NCBI GenBank assembly: GCA_964387775.1
Contig: CAYLZO010000007.1
Coordinates: forward strand, 1-48,204
Direction of reading: 5' to 3'
Origin: CAYLZO01 sp964387775
Lineage (GTDB): Bacteria > Chloroflexota > Anaerolineae > JAAYZQ01
Length of the DNA: 48,204 bases
Shown here in pieces: positions 1-8,748 of this stretch (position 1 is the first letter of the stretch; each line of letters begins with the position of its first letter). Made by a program: the position numbers and the translations under genes. The notes beneath the pieces are model-generated. The model was not told where the DNA came from. It searched no databases and saw only the letters and a program-made list of their open reading frames with translations.

Positions 1-73
1 TTCCTTAGTATCCCTGCCCAACAAAGCAGCAAAGACAAAGAAGTCTGATTGAACAGAGAGGATCTACCGTTCT

Positions 74-1900
74 ATGAAGAGCTATTATAACCGCTACCTG
101 CAGATCGACCTCGGCAGCCGGTCCCGGTCGATCTTTTCTCTGTCCGAGGCGGTGCTGGCCCGCTACGTGGGCGGCAAGGGCATAGCCGCCTACCTGCTGG
201 CCCAGCATCAGGATCCCCAGGCAGGACCATTCGACTCTGCCAACCCCCTCATCGTCACCACCGGCCCGCTGACCGGCACGCCGGCGCCCTCCATGCGCTC
301 GGTGATGGCCTTCCAATCGCCGGTGACGCGCCTGTTCACCGACTCCCACTTTGGCGGCCATTTCGGCCAGGAGATCAAGGCCGCCGGCTACGACGGCCTG
401 CTCCTCACCGGCCGGGCGGAGAAACCCGTCTACCTCGAGATCGACGACGACCGGGTGGCCATCAAGGACGCCGCCCACCTCTGGGGACTGGACACCTACG
501 AAACCTACGACCGGCTGCGACCCGACTATCCCCATAAGGAGTGGCGCATCGCCTGCATCGGCCCGGCCGGCGAGAACCGGGGCAAGTTTGCCATGATCGA
601 CTGCGACTTTCACCGCCAGGCCGGTCGCGGCGGCGGGGGCGCGGTCCTGGGCGCCAAAAAGCTCAAGGCCATCGTCGTGCGCGGCAGCCACCAGCCAGCC
701 ATTGCCGATCCCGACGCCTTCAGCGCCCTGGTTCGGGCAACCATCAGCGACGAGATGAAGGACAACGATTATGTCAAAGGATTCCGCGCCGGGGGCACGG
801 CGGCCTCCATCCCCTGGGCCGACGTCGAGGGCCTGCTGCCCACCCGCAACTTTCAGCGCGGCAGCTTTCCCCAGGCCGAGGAGCTGGGCGACGCGGCCCA
901 GCAGGAGCGCTACTGGTACAAGGACGCGGCCTGCGCCGCCTGCCCCATCGCTTGCACCAAGCTGGGCCGGCTGACGGACGGCCCCTACGCCGGGCTGGAA
1001 GGCGACTCGCTGGAGTACGAGAGCGCGGCCATGCTGGGCGCCAACCTGGAAATCGGCAAGACCGACGAGGCGGTCTACCTGGGCCTGCTGTGCGACAAGC
1101 TGGGGCTGGACACCATCTCGGCCGGCTCGGTGCTGGGCTTTGCCTGCGAGGCGGTGGAAAAGGGCCTGCTCGACGCCGACGTGCGCTTTGGCGACGCCGA
1201 GGGCCTGGCCGCCATGCTGCACGACGTCGCCGCCCGGCGCGGCGTGGGCGACCTGCTGGCCGAGGGCGTGCGCGCCGCTGCCGCCCAGATCGGCGGCGGG
1301 GCCGAGCACTTTGCCATCCACGTCAAGGGGCTGGAGCTGCCGGCCTGGGGGCCGCGCGGCGTGCCGGCCATGGGCCTGGCCTACCTGACCGCCGACCGGG
1401 GCGGCTGCCACCAGCGGGCCTTTCCCATCCTCTACGAGGCCGGCGGCGAGGCGTGGAGGGGCCAGACCTACGAGCGCCTGGCGCTGGACGGCAAGGCCCA
1501 ACTCCTGGCCGAGGTGCAGGACCGCCTGGCCGGGCTCGATACGCTCATCACGTGTGACTTTGCCCGCTACGCCGTGAGCGACGCCACCTACCTGGAGCTG
1601 CTGGCGGCGGCCGCAGACCGGCACCTGAGCCTGGACGAGTTGTACCGAATGGGCGCGCGCATCTGGAACCTGACCCGCCTGTTCAACCTCAAAGCGGGCA
1701 TGACCAGGGCCGACGAGGACCTGCCCGGCCGTCTCAAAACCGAGCCGCTGCCCGATGGCCCCGCCGCCGGGCACCGGTTCACCGACGCCGACATCGAGCG
1801 GCTGCTGGCCGACTATTACGCCGTTCGCGGCTGGGACGAGGCCGGCGTGCCCCGGCCGGAAACCCTGGCAACGCTGGACGTCGAGTATCCGCGATCCTGA
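74..1900 (+). CDS. aor: Aldehyde:ferredoxin oxidoreductase (tungsten/molybdopterin AOR family)
   Basis: Predicted to oxidise aldehydes to carboxylic acids (or the reverse) with ferredoxin as electron carrier, using a bis-pyranopterin W or Mo centre and one [4Fe-4S] cluster in the cytoplasm. The 608-residue length is normal for the family. The N-terminal part has the family's GGKG and TGPLTGT stretches. The cluster ligands are visible as C287-x2-C290-x3-C294 and a distant C494 (LITCDF), the same spacing as in the Pyrococcus furiosus enzyme; the pterin-binding LGLDTIS and DRGGCHQRA segments are present. The ATG is preceded by AGAGAGGA about a dozen bases upstream. It is followed by an iron-type alcohol dehydrogenase, a common pairing that interconverts alcohol, aldehyde and acid. 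Family sure, substrate unknown. Confidence 0.95.
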   Translation: MKSYYNRYLQIDLGSRSRSIFSLSEAVLARYVGGKGIAAYLLAQHQDPQAGPFDSANPLIVTTGPLTGTPAPSMRSVMAFQSPVTRLFTDSHFGGHFGQEIKAAGYDGLLLTGRAEKPVYLEIDDDRVAIKDAAHLWGLDTYETYDRLRPDYPHKEWRIACIGPAGENRGKFAMIDCDFHRQAGRGGGGAVLGAKKLKAIVVRGSHQPAIADPDAFSALVRATISDEMKDNDYVKGFRAGGTAASIPWADVEGLLPTRNFQRGSFPQAEELGDAAQQERYWYKDAACAACPIACTKLGRLTDGPYAGLEGDSLEYESAAMLGANLEIGKTDEAVYLGLLCDKLGLDTISAGSVLGFACEAVEKGLLDADVRFGDAEGLAAMLHDVAARRGVGDLLAEGVRAAAAQIGGGAEHFAIHVKGLELPAWGPRGVPAMGLAYLTADRGGCHQRAFPILYEAGGEAWRGQTYERLALDGKAQLLAEVQDRLAGLDTLITCDFARYAVSDATYLELLAAAADRHLSLDELYRMGARIWNLTRLFNLKAGMTRADEDLPGRLKTEPLPDGPAAGHRFTDADIERLLADYYAVRGWDEAGVPRPETLATLDVEYPRS

Positions 1901-1903
1901 GAC

Positions 1904-1927
1904 GCATCACGCATCACGAATCACGAA
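1904..1927. repeat. GCATCAC heptamer array
   Basis: Two perfect GCATCAC units (1904-1917) are followed by GAATCAC and a partial GAAT, lying between the AOR stop and the Shine-Dalgarno of the alcohol dehydrogenase. The same heptamer, on the other strand, forms three copies at 44754-44774. It appears to be a dispersed extragenic repeat; function is not evident. Confidence 0.6.
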
Positions 1928-1946
1928 TTTTGGAGGATTGTCAAAG

Positions 1947-3113
1947 ATGATGGTTAACCTACGTTCCTTCGAAGTGCCCACCGTCGTCAAGCACGCGCCG
2001 GGGGCCATCACCCTCCTGGCCGACGAGGTCAAGGCCCTGGGCAGCAAACGCCCCATGCTCGTCACCGACGAGGGCCTGGTCAACGCCGGCCTGGTCGACG
2101 AGGCCACCCACGCCCTCAAGGCCGGCAACGTCGATTACGTCCTGTTCGACGGCGTGGTGGCCAACCCACCCATCGAGCTGGTGGACAATGCCGCCGCGCT
2201 CTACCAGTCCGAAGGCTGTGACGGCCTCATCGGCTTTGGCGGCGGCAGCCCCATGGACACCGCCAAGTCTATCGGCGTCGTCGCCGTCCACGGCGGCTCC
2301 ATCCTCGACTTTGAGTGGGCCGACCCGCAGCCGATCAAGAAGCGCATCCCGCCCCTGGTCTGCGTGCCCACCACCGCCGGCACCGGCAGCGAGGTGACGC
2401 TCTGGGCCGTTATCACCGACCCGGAGCGCAAGATCAAGTACAACGTCGGCGGCACGGGCCTCATCGCCGCCCACGTGGCCCTCATCGACCCCCGCCTGAC
2501 GCTGGGCCTGCCGGGGCCCATCACCGCCGGCACCGGTATGGACGCCCTGACCCACGCCATCGAGTGCTACACCTGCGCCTACGCCCAGCCCTGGCCCGAC
2601 GCCGTGGCGCTGTGGGCCATCGAGACCATCGGGCAGTGGCTGCGCATCGCCTACGCCCAGGGCGCCAACGAGGAGGCCCGCTACCAGATGGCCATGGCCG
2701 CGATGCTGGCCGGCATGAGCTACGGCACCGAGAGCGCCGGGGCGGTCCACGCCATGAGCCAGACGGCGGGCGGCTACTACGACCTGCCCCACGGCGAGCT
2801 GACCGCCGCGCTGCTGGCGCCGGTGATGGCCTTCAACTATATGGGCGAGCCGCACAAGTACGCCCGCATTGCCCAGGCCATGGGCGAAAACACCTGGGGC
2901 CTGAGCGTCTGGGAGGCCGCCGAGTTGGCCGTCGAGGCGGTGGCGAGGCTGAGCGAGGACGTGGGCATCCCCACCTTGGCCGAGCTGGGCATCCCGGAGG
3001 AGGACATCCCCACGCTGGCCCGGCTCGCCTTCGACGACCCACAGACCATCGGCAACCCGCGCGACATCGACGTCGAGGGCTACGAGCAGGTTTATCGCAG
3101 TTGTTTTAACTAG
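1947..3113 (+). CDS. Iron-containing alcohol dehydrogenase
   Basis: Predicted NAD(P)-dependent group III alcohol dehydrogenase of 388 residues, interconverting an alcohol and the aldehyde handled by the AOR upstream. The nucleotide-binding GFGGGSPMDTAKS and the PTTAGTGSE motif are present. Metal ligands are D199 and H203 (GMDALTHAIE), H268 (AVHAM) and H282 (LPHGE), with the standard 14-residue spacing between the last two. The position four residues after H268, usually a second histidine in HxMAH, is Q272 here. The open frame extends upstream to 1755 but overlaps the AOR gene; GGAGG at 1932-1936 sets the ATG at 1947 (ATG at 1950 is also possible). Family call is firm, physiological substrate is not. 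Confidence 0.93.
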   Translation: MMVNLRSFEVPTVVKHAPGAITLLADEVKALGSKRPMLVTDEGLVNAGLVDEATHALKAGNVDYVLFDGVVANPPIELVDNAAALYQSEGCDGLIGFGGGSPMDTAKSIGVVAVHGGSILDFEWADPQPIKKRIPPLVCVPTTAGTGSEVTLWAVITDPERKIKYNVGGTGLIAAHVALIDPRLTLGLPGPITAGTGMDALTHAIECYTCAYAQPWPDAVALWAIETIGQWLRIAYAQGANEEARYQMAMAAMLAGMSYGTESAGAVHAMSQTAGGYYDLPHGELTAALLAPVMAFNYMGEPHKYARIAQAMGENTWGLSVWEAAELAVEAVARLSEDVGIPTLAELGIPEEDIPTLARLAFDDPQTIGNPRDIDVEGYEQVYRSCFN

Positions 3114-3118
3114 AAGTA

Positions 3119-3147
3119 GCGGTCGCGGGACGCTGTCCCGCGACCGC
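3119..3147. terminator. Perfect hairpin after alcohol dehydrogenase
   Basis: GCGGTCGCGGGAC (3119-3131) and its exact complement GTCCCGCGACCGC (3135-3147) flank a GCT loop, a 13-bp stem starting six bases after the dehydrogenase stop. There is no T-tract, so it may be an extragenic palindrome or mRNA-stabilising structure rather than an intrinsic terminator. It ends just before the TTG/GTG start region of the next gene. Confidence 0.6.
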
Positions 3148-3153
3148 CGGATC

Positions 3154-4521
3154 TTGCAGGTCAAGGTGCAAATAACAGAGACAAACAAGACCATTCCCGT
3201 CATCGCCCAGACGGATGTCCTCGTAGTCGGCAGCGGCCCAGGCGGCCTGGCGGCGGCGCTGGGCGCTGCCCGGACGGGGGTGGAGACGATGCTGGTGGAG
3301 CGCTACGGCTGTTTCGGCGGCGTGATCACCCAGGTCGGCGTCGAGGGAATTGCCTGGTACCGGCAGGCGGAGACCATCGATAGCGAGGGGATCGGCGTCG
3401 AGTTCGAGCGGCTGGCGGCCGAGATGGCCGGGGAGCAGAGGAGGCTCTACGGCCAGAGCCAGGCCCTGGACGCCGAGATGTTCAAGGTCATCGCCGACAG
3501 GCTCGTCCAGGAAGCGGGCGTGATGCCGCTTTTGCACTGCCTGGCCGTCGACGCGATCATGGAGGGGGAGAACATCCGCGGAATTGTCATCGAGAGCAAG
3601 TCGGGCCGCCAGGCCGTTCTCGCCCGGCGGGTGATCGATGCCACCGGCGACGCCGACATCGCCTTTCGCGCCGGTGCCCCCTGTCGCAAAACGCCCAAGC
3701 AGGAGATGATGGGCGTGACCGTCATGTTTTCGTGCGCCGGCGTGGACCGGGATCGGTTCCTGGAATACGTGCGAGCGCATCCATCTACGTATCGCAACTG
3801 GAGCCAAAACTGGGGGATCGTGACCTCGGGCAAAGAAGACGACCTGCTCACACCCTATCTGGAGGAACCCTTTGCCCAGGCTCGAAAGGATGGCCTGATC
3901 CCCGAGGGCCTGACCAGCATCGGCGGCACCTTTGGCACCCTCTCCGACGCAGGCGAGGCTACCTACTTGAACATGATCTACATGTTCGGCTACGATTGCA
4001 CCGACGTCTGGGACTTGACCCAGGCCGAGATAGAGGGCCGGCGCCAGGCAATGCTGGCCATCGAGGCCCTCAAACGCTACGTTCCCGGGTTCGAAAGGGC
4101 AAAGCTCAGGACCCTGGGCATGACCCTGGGCACCCGGGATTCCCGCAAGATCGTGGGTCGCTACGATCTGACCGGGCACGACGTGCGCAACCAGGCCCGC
4201 TTCAAGGACTCGATCGGCATCTTTCCCGAGTTCCTGGATGGCTACGGCCTGCTGATCCTGCCCACGACCGGCCGCTACTTCCAGGTTCCCTTTGGGATCA
4301 CCGTCCCGCACAAGGTACGGAACCTGCTGGTCGCCGGGCGCTGCGTCGCCGGCGACCCGCTGTCGCACGCCGCAACCCGGAACATGATGTGCTGCACCGT
4401 GACCGGGCAGGGGGCGGGGGTGGCGGCCGCCGTCTCGGTCAAGGATGGCGTGAACTGCGACGCCGTGGACGTCACGCGCGTCCAACAGGCACTACAGCAA
4501 CAAGGCGCCCGAATCTGGTAG
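3154..4521 (+). CDS. FAD-dependent oxidoreductase (FAD_oxidored family)
   Basis: A soluble flavoprotein of about 455 residues. The N-terminus carries the Rossmann dinucleotide motif VLVVGSGPGG (residues 22-31) followed by an acidic end of strand 2 (LVERYG) and CFGGVITQVG, typical of the PF12831 family; the C-terminal part has LLVAGRCVAGDPLSHAATR, the second FAD contact of these enzymes. No signal peptide, so cytoplasmic. There is no ATG near the N-terminus; TTG at 3154 or GTG at 3166 are the plausible starts, neither with a convincing Shine-Dalgarno. Members of the family reduce or oxidise very different substrates, so the reaction is unknown; position after AOR and ADH suggests a redox role in the same pathway (inference). 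Confidence 0.85.
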   Translation: MQVKVQITETNKTIPVIAQTDVLVVGSGPGGLAAALGAARTGVETMLVERYGCFGGVITQVGVEGIAWYRQAETIDSEGIGVEFERLAAEMAGEQRRLYGQSQALDAEMFKVIADRLVQEAGVMPLLHCLAVDAIMEGENIRGIVIESKSGRQAVLARRVIDATGDADIAFRAGAPCRKTPKQEMMGVTVMFSCAGVDRDRFLEYVRAHPSTYRNWSQNWGIVTSGKEDDLLTPYLEEPFAQARKDGLIPEGLTSIGGTFGTLSDAGEATYLNMIYMFGYDCTDVWDLTQAEIEGRRQAMLAIEALKRYVPGFERAKLRTLGMTLGTRDSRKIVGRYDLTGHDVRNQARFKDSIGIFPEFLDGYGLLILPTTGRYFQVPFGITVPHKVRNLLVAGRCVAGDPLSHAATRNMMCCTVTGQGAGVAAAVSVKDGVNCDAVDVTRVQQALQQQGARIW

Positions 4522-4550
4522 GCTGGATTGCGACCGGCAAACGGTAATTG

Positions 4551-4933
4551 CTCAGGCCGGTCTACGCTGCTCAGGCCGGTCTACGCTGCTCAGGCCGGTC
4601 TCCTGACCGAGCCTGGGGTGGCGCGGTCAGAGACCNNNNNNNNNNNNNNNNNNNNNNNNNNNNNNNNNNNNNNNNNNNNNNNNNNNNNNNNNNNNNNNNN
4701 NNNNNNNNNNNNNNNNNNNNNNNNNNNNNNNNNNNGCTTACGGTCAGAGACCGGCCACAGCCTGCGGTCGGCTCACTACGCTGCTCAGGCCGGCCCACTA
4801 CGCTGCTCAGGCCGGTCTCCTGACCGAGCGGGTGGCGCGGTCAGAGACCGGCCACAGCTTGCGGTCAGAGACCGGCCACAGCCTGCGGTCAGAGACCGGC
4901 CACAGCTTGCGGTCGGAGACCGGCCACAGCCAG
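4551..4933. repeat. Tandem repeat block interrupted by assembly gap
   Basis: The left part has repeats of a 19-base unit, CTCAGGCCGGTCTACGCTG (4551-4569, 4570-4588, then a diverging copy); related units recur at 4785-4825. The right part has four head-to-tail 24-base units at 4838-4861, 4862-4885, 4886-4909 and 4910-4933, each starting CGGTC(A/G)GAGACCGGCC, with few differences; a further copy starts at 4742. Each unit contains the small palindrome GGTC-N3-GACC. There are no unique spacers, so it is not a CRISPR array. The true copy number is unknown because the gap sits inside. Confidence 0.85.
4636..4735. other. Scaffold gap of 100 N
   Basis: Exactly 100 undetermined bases, the conventional size for a gap of unknown length. 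It lies inside the tandem repeat, which probably broke the assembly. The 540 bases from 4522 to 5061 hold only this repeat block, the gap and the leader of the next gene; I see no convincing promoter there. Confidence 0.97.
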
Positions 4934-5061
4934 AGAGGCTGAGTAGTAGTAGTTACAGCAAAGGAAGAAAGGAGGGAGTCTATCGATCCTGCTCTCAATC
5001 GTCTGGCCAAAGACTGTGTGAGCCCTACGGAACATCTATGCAAAAAGGAGAGAGGAATACC

Positions 5062-6753
5062 ATGAAAATCAAGACCCTGAGCATTGTCACGTTGCTGGTG
5101 GTGTTGAGCTTGCTGATCACGACCTGTGGCCCCACACCGACGCCGATCGTCCAGACGGTCGTGGTCGAAAAGGAAAAAGAGGTCGTTGTCACCCAAGAGG
5201 TCGAAAAGATTGTCACCCAAGAGGTGGAAAGGGTGATCACCCAGGAGGTCGAGGTCGTCAAGGAGGTTGAGGTCACCCCCGTGCCCGCTCCGCCAGAGCC
5301 CGAGGGCACGCTGACCATGGCCCTGTCCACCTTCCCCAACTCCATCGACCGGATCCAGGCCGCCGAGCGCCAGGCCGCGAACGCGTCGACGCAGTTGTGG
5401 GATTCCCTGGTCTGGGTCAACGAGGAGGGTGTGATCGAACCGGCCCTGGCCGAGAGCTACGAGATCTCGGAGGACGGCACCGAGTATATGTTCCACCTGC
5501 GGGAAGACGTCGTCTTTCACAACGGCGAGCCGTTCAACGCCGACTCGGTCCTCCTGACCTGGGAGCGGGGAGCCAATGCCGGCTATGAGTACAGCTACTA
5601 CCTGCAGAGAGCGGTCTCGGTGGAAAAGATCGATGACTACACGGTCAAGATCACCACGCCGGAACCCGACGCCCTGTTCCTGAGGCTGATGGCCGACTAC
5701 TGGGCCATGATCCCGCCCAAGTACTACGAGGAGGTCGGCGAAGAGGGCTTTCTCGAGCACCCCATCGGCACCGGCCCCTTCATGTTCGTCGAGTGGGTCA
5801 AGGGCGACCACATCACCATGGAAGCCAACCCCAACTACTGGCGCGAGGGTCAACCGAAGGTCAAAACCCTCATCTTCCGGCCCATCCCCGAGTCTGCCAC
5901 CCGGGTGGCTGCCATCCAGACCGGCGAGGTGGACGTCGTAGGGCGGCTGAGCTCGGAGGAGGCCCAGAGCCTGCTCGGCGTGCCCAACGTCAAGGTCATC
6001 CGCTACCCCAGCACCCGCATCTACTACATCGCTTTCAACAACCTGACCACCGGGGTCGGCCAGCCGACGGAGGACCCCCTCGTCCGCCAAGCGATGAACT
6101 ATGCCGTCGACGTCGATGCCATCGTCGACGCCCTCTTTGAGGGCTTTGGCCAGCGCGCTTCCGGCTACGTTGCCGCCGGCGAGATGGGCTTCGGTGCCGT
6201 CGACCCCTTCCCCTACGACCCTGACGAGGCCCGAGATCTGCTGACCGAGGCCGGCTACCCCGACGGCTTTGAGATGGACTTTGCTTGCCCCTCGGGGGCC
6301 TACATCTTTTTCGAGCAGGTCTGCGAGGCTGTCCAGGGCTACCTGCTCGACGTGGGCATCGAGACCAACCTGGAGTTCATGGAGTCGGGCCAGTACTGGG
6401 ACTTGGAGGCCGAGAAGCAGCTACCGCCGCTCTTTGGTGACAGCTGGTCCTCGCCCCTGGGCGAAGCCTACAACCGTCTCATTGGCGCGCTGGGTGGCTG
6501 GGACGCCAGCTACTCCGCCTGGTCGGACCCGGTGATCGACGACTTCCTGGTGAACATCGAACAGGCCATCGACTTTGAAGCGCGCAAAAAGCTGTACGAG
6601 GACTTGCAGGTTTACATGCAAGAGAATCCGCCGTTTATCTACCTCTATCAGCTCATGACCTTCGAAGCGATCAACACCCGCGTTCAGAACTATACGCCGC
6701 GGCCTGCCGAGGACTATCACCTGAGAAACACCTGGGTCATCACCGAGGACTAG
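5062..6753 (+). CDS. ABC transporter substrate-binding lipoprotein, peptide/nickel family (SBP_bac_5)
   Basis: Extracytoplasmic receptor of an oligopeptide-type importer, 563 residues. A basic start and hydrophobic segment (residues 5-20) end in a lipobox-like ITTC with Cys22 as the lipid anchor. A long spacer follows (GPTPTP, then repeated V-V-x-Q-E-V-E-K units, residues 23-75), a linker style common in Chloroflexota. From about residue 80 the family 5 fold is clear: PNSIDRIQAAE, the HLREDVVFHNGEPFNADSV segment and the NPNYWREG segment. The frame is open far upstream through the repeats, but AAAAAGGAGAG at 5042-5052 and the signal peptide fix the ATG at 5062; an in-frame ATG at 5038 lacks a site. 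It heads the five-gene ABC operon. Ligand (peptide, nickel, other) cannot be told. Confidence 0.93.
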   Translation: MKIKTLSIVTLLVVLSLLITTCGPTPTPIVQTVVVEKEKEVVVTQEVEKIVTQEVERVITQEVEVVKEVEVTPVPAPPEPEGTLTMALSTFPNSIDRIQAAERQAANASTQLWDSLVWVNEEGVIEPALAESYEISEDGTEYMFHLREDVVFHNGEPFNADSVLLTWERGANAGYEYSYYLQRAVSVEKIDDYTVKITTPEPDALFLRLMADYWAMIPPKYYEEVGEEGFLEHPIGTGPFMFVEWVKGDHITMEANPNYWREGQPKVKTLIFRPIPESATRVAAIQTGEVDVVGRLSSEEAQSLLGVPNVKVIRYPSTRIYYIAFNNLTTGVGQPTEDPLVRQAMNYAVDVDAIVDALFEGFGQRASGYVAAGEMGFGAVDPFPYDPDEARDLLTEAGYPDGFEMDFACPSGAYIFFEQVCEAVQGYLLDVGIETNLEFMESGQYWDLEAEKQLPPLFGDSWSSPLGEAYNRLIGALGGWDASYSAWSDPVIDDFLVNIEQAIDFEARKKLYEDLQVYMQENPPFIYLYQLMTFEAINTRVQNYTPRPAEDYHLRNTWVITED

Positions 6754-6780
6754 GCGCTATCTTCTCGGACCGTTCTCTCT

Positions 6781-6829
6781 CCGTGGGAGGGTGGGTTTGT
6801 CACCGAGTGACACCGTCACCCTCCCACGG
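6781..6829. terminator. Nested hairpin between binding protein and permease
   Basis: CCGTGGGAGGGTG (6781-6793) pairs perfectly with CACCCTCCCACGG (6817-6829); inside it GTCAC-CGA-GTGAC (6799-6811) forms a second stem. There is no T-tract. Such a structure between a binding-protein gene and its permeases usually protects or attenuates the mRNA so that the binding protein is made in excess (known for many ABC operons, inferred here). Confidence 0.65.
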
Positions 6830-6900
6830 TCATGGCCCTGCGTAGTGCCGGGGCATCCGCCGGCCGCGTGAAGGTCTTTACGCTATACAGGGAGGCGCTC

Positions 6901-7821
6901 ATGCAACGATACTTTCTGATCAAAGCGGGGCAGTCGATCTTGCTGCTGATTGGCGTCCTGATCCTCGTCTTTTTCCTGGTGCGCATCACGGGCGACCCGG
7001 CGCGGCTGATGATGCCTCGCGAAGCCAGTGCCGAGGCGGTGGAAGCCTTCCGTGAGCAAATGGGCTACAACCGGCCCCTGCTCGTGCAGTTCGGCGACTA
7101 CTTTCTCGGCGTCCTGACGGGGGACTTTGGCAAGTCCCTGCACTTCAAGTCGCCGGCCCTCGACCTGGTGTTGCAGCGCCTGCCGGCCACGGTGCAGCTC
7201 GCCACTTCGGCCCTCGTGTTCGCCATGATCATCGGCATCCCCCTGGGCCTGGTCGGCGGCTTTAACCCGGGCAGCGTGGTCGATTCGGTGGGGCGTTTCC
7301 TGGCCCTGCTGGGCCAGAGCATCCCCAACTTTTGGCTGGGCCTGCTCCTGATGCTCCTGTTCGCCGTCCGGCTCGGTTTGTTGCCCTCTTTTGGGCGGGA
7401 CGAATTACGGTCGGTCATCCTGCCCGGCTTTGTGCTGGGCCTGCCGACTATGGGCCAGTTGGTGCGCCTGACCCGCTCTGCCGTGCTGGAGGTCCGGGGG
7501 GAGGATTTCATCCGAACCGCCAACAGCAAGGGCCTCCTGCCCCGCACGATCTATACAAAGCACGTGCTGCGCAACGTGGCCATCCCCCTGGTCAGCGTCA
7601 CCGGCGTCCAGTTCGGCTACATGCTGGGCGGTTCGATCATCATCGAAACCGTCTTTGCCTGGCCCGGCATCGGCCAGTTGTTGGAGCAGGCCATCGGCTG
7701 GCGCGACTACCCGCTGGTGATGGCCATCGCCGTGTTTACCAGTTTCGCTGTGTTGGCCATCAACCTGCTGACCGACGTCGCCTACGCAGTCATTGATCCG
7801 AGGATTCGCTATGGCCGCTAA
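6901..7821 (+). CDS. ABC transporter permease, DppB/OppB type
   Basis: First inner-membrane subunit of the importer, 306 residues with about six membrane helices; helix 1 is residues 9-27 (GQSILLLIGVLILVFFLV). The GDFGKSLHFKSPALDLVLQRLPATVQLA region and the EAA-type loop (residues 196-230, RTANSKGLLPRTIYTKHVLRN), which contacts the ATPases, match the DppB/OppB family. GGAGG at 6891-6895 selects the ATG at 6901; the frame's earlier ATG at 6832 would lie just past the hairpin with no ribosome site. Its last 11 bases overlap the next gene, implying coupled translation. Confidence 0.94.
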   Translation: MQRYFLIKAGQSILLLIGVLILVFFLVRITGDPARLMMPREASAEAVEAFREQMGYNRPLLVQFGDYFLGVLTGDFGKSLHFKSPALDLVLQRLPATVQLATSALVFAMIIGIPLGLVGGFNPGSVVDSVGRFLALLGQSIPNFWLGLLLMLLFAVRLGLLPSFGRDELRSVILPGFVLGLPTMGQLVRLTRSAVLEVRGEDFIRTANSKGLLPRTIYTKHVLRNVAIPLVSVTGVQFGYMLGGSIIIETVFAWPGIGQLLEQAIGWRDYPLVMAIAVFTSFAVLAINLLTDVAYAVIDPRIRYGR

Positions 7822-8737
7822 CGAAAAAACACTGACCGCAGATAGTATGTTGGACGTGGAGCGCACGTTCAAGGACCGCCTGGCCTACCTGGGCCGATTC
7901 CTGTGGCGCGACCGCAGCGGGGTCGTCGGCTTGCTGATGTTCTTGGTGGTGGTCTTTGCCGCCGTTTTCGCGCCCCTCATCGCGCCCTACGAACCGTTGG
8001 AACAGAATCTACGCGCGGCCAAGATGCCCCCTGCGTGGAACGCGGAGGGGAGTTGGGACCATGCCCTCGGCACCGACAATCTGGGCCGCGACCTGTTGAG
8101 CCGCCTCATCTATGGCGCCCGGGTCTCGCTCACGGTCGGCTTTTTTGGCGTCATCATCGCCGCCAGCCTGGGCATGGTCTTTGGGGCCATCGCCGGCTAC
8201 GTCGGGGGCCGGGTGGACACCTTCATCATGGCCGTCGTCAACCTGGTCCTATCACTGCCCTACCTCCTCTTTGTGGTCGTCATCGCCTCCATTCTGGGCC
8301 GGAGCCTGATCAACGTCATCCTCATCTTTGGCATCACCGATGCGCCCATCTTTGCCCGGGTCACGCGTGGCGAGGTGCTGCGCATCCGCGAGTCGGGCTA
8401 CGTGGAATCGGCCATCAGCGCCGGGGCCGGGACGGGGCGCATCATCTTTGATCACATCATGCCCAACCTCATCGGCCCCCTCCTCACCCTGGCGACCTTT
8501 GAGATGTCGCGGATGATCTTTTACGAGGCCGGGTTGGGCTTCCTGGGCCTGAGCGTGCCCCCCAGCGTGCCGAGCTGGGGCAACATGCTGGACGCCGGCC
8601 GCAAATACCTGACCAGCTATCCGTGGATCGCCCTCTGGCCCGGTTTGGCCATCATGTGGACCTCGCTGGGCATGAACTTGCTGGGCGACTGGCTCCGCGA
8701 CGTGCTGGACCCGCGCCTGCGACGCGCCAGAAAGTGA
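7811..8737 (+). CDS. ABC transporter permease, DppC/OppC type
   Basis: Second membrane subunit, 308 residues. The N-terminus has a cytoplasmic stretch and the first helix (residues about 38-58, VGLLMFLVVVFAAVFAPLIAPYEP), then the family's hallmark HALGTDNLGRDLLSRLIYGARVSL and an EAA loop around ARVTRGEVLRIRESGYVESA. The ATG at 7811 overlaps the stop of the preceding permease. Together with the neighbouring subunits it forms the translocation pore. Well supported by motif, length and position. Confidence 0.94.
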   Translation: MAANEKTLTADSMLDVERTFKDRLAYLGRFLWRDRSGVVGLLMFLVVVFAAVFAPLIAPYEPLEQNLRAAKMPPAWNAEGSWDHALGTDNLGRDLLSRLIYGARVSLTVGFFGVIIAASLGMVFGAIAGYVGGRVDTFIMAVVNLVLSLPYLLFVVVIASILGRSLINVILIFGITDAPIFARVTRGEVLRIRESGYVESAISAGAGTGRIIFDHIMPNLIGPLLTLATFEMSRMIFYEAGLGFLGLSVPPSVPSWGNMLDAGRKYLTSYPWIALWPGLAIMWTSLGMNLLGDWLRDVLDPRLRRARK

Positions 8738-8748
8738 GGAGGCAAGAC

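Noticed and set aside
5..1774. 589-codon open frame on the minus strand opposite the AOR gene
   Set aside because: It mirrors a certain gene in high-GC DNA, its translation is low-complexity Gly/Ala/Val/Gln-rich without any family motif, and stop-free antisense frames are expected at this base composition.
4838..4933. Possible CRISPR array
   Set aside because: The 24-base units are directly adjacent with no spacers, and no cas gene is in the window.
4528..5061. Coding extension of the lipoprotein upstream through the repeats and the gap
   Set aside because: The signal peptide and lipobox place the start at 5062, and the extension is repeat sequence with undetermined bases.
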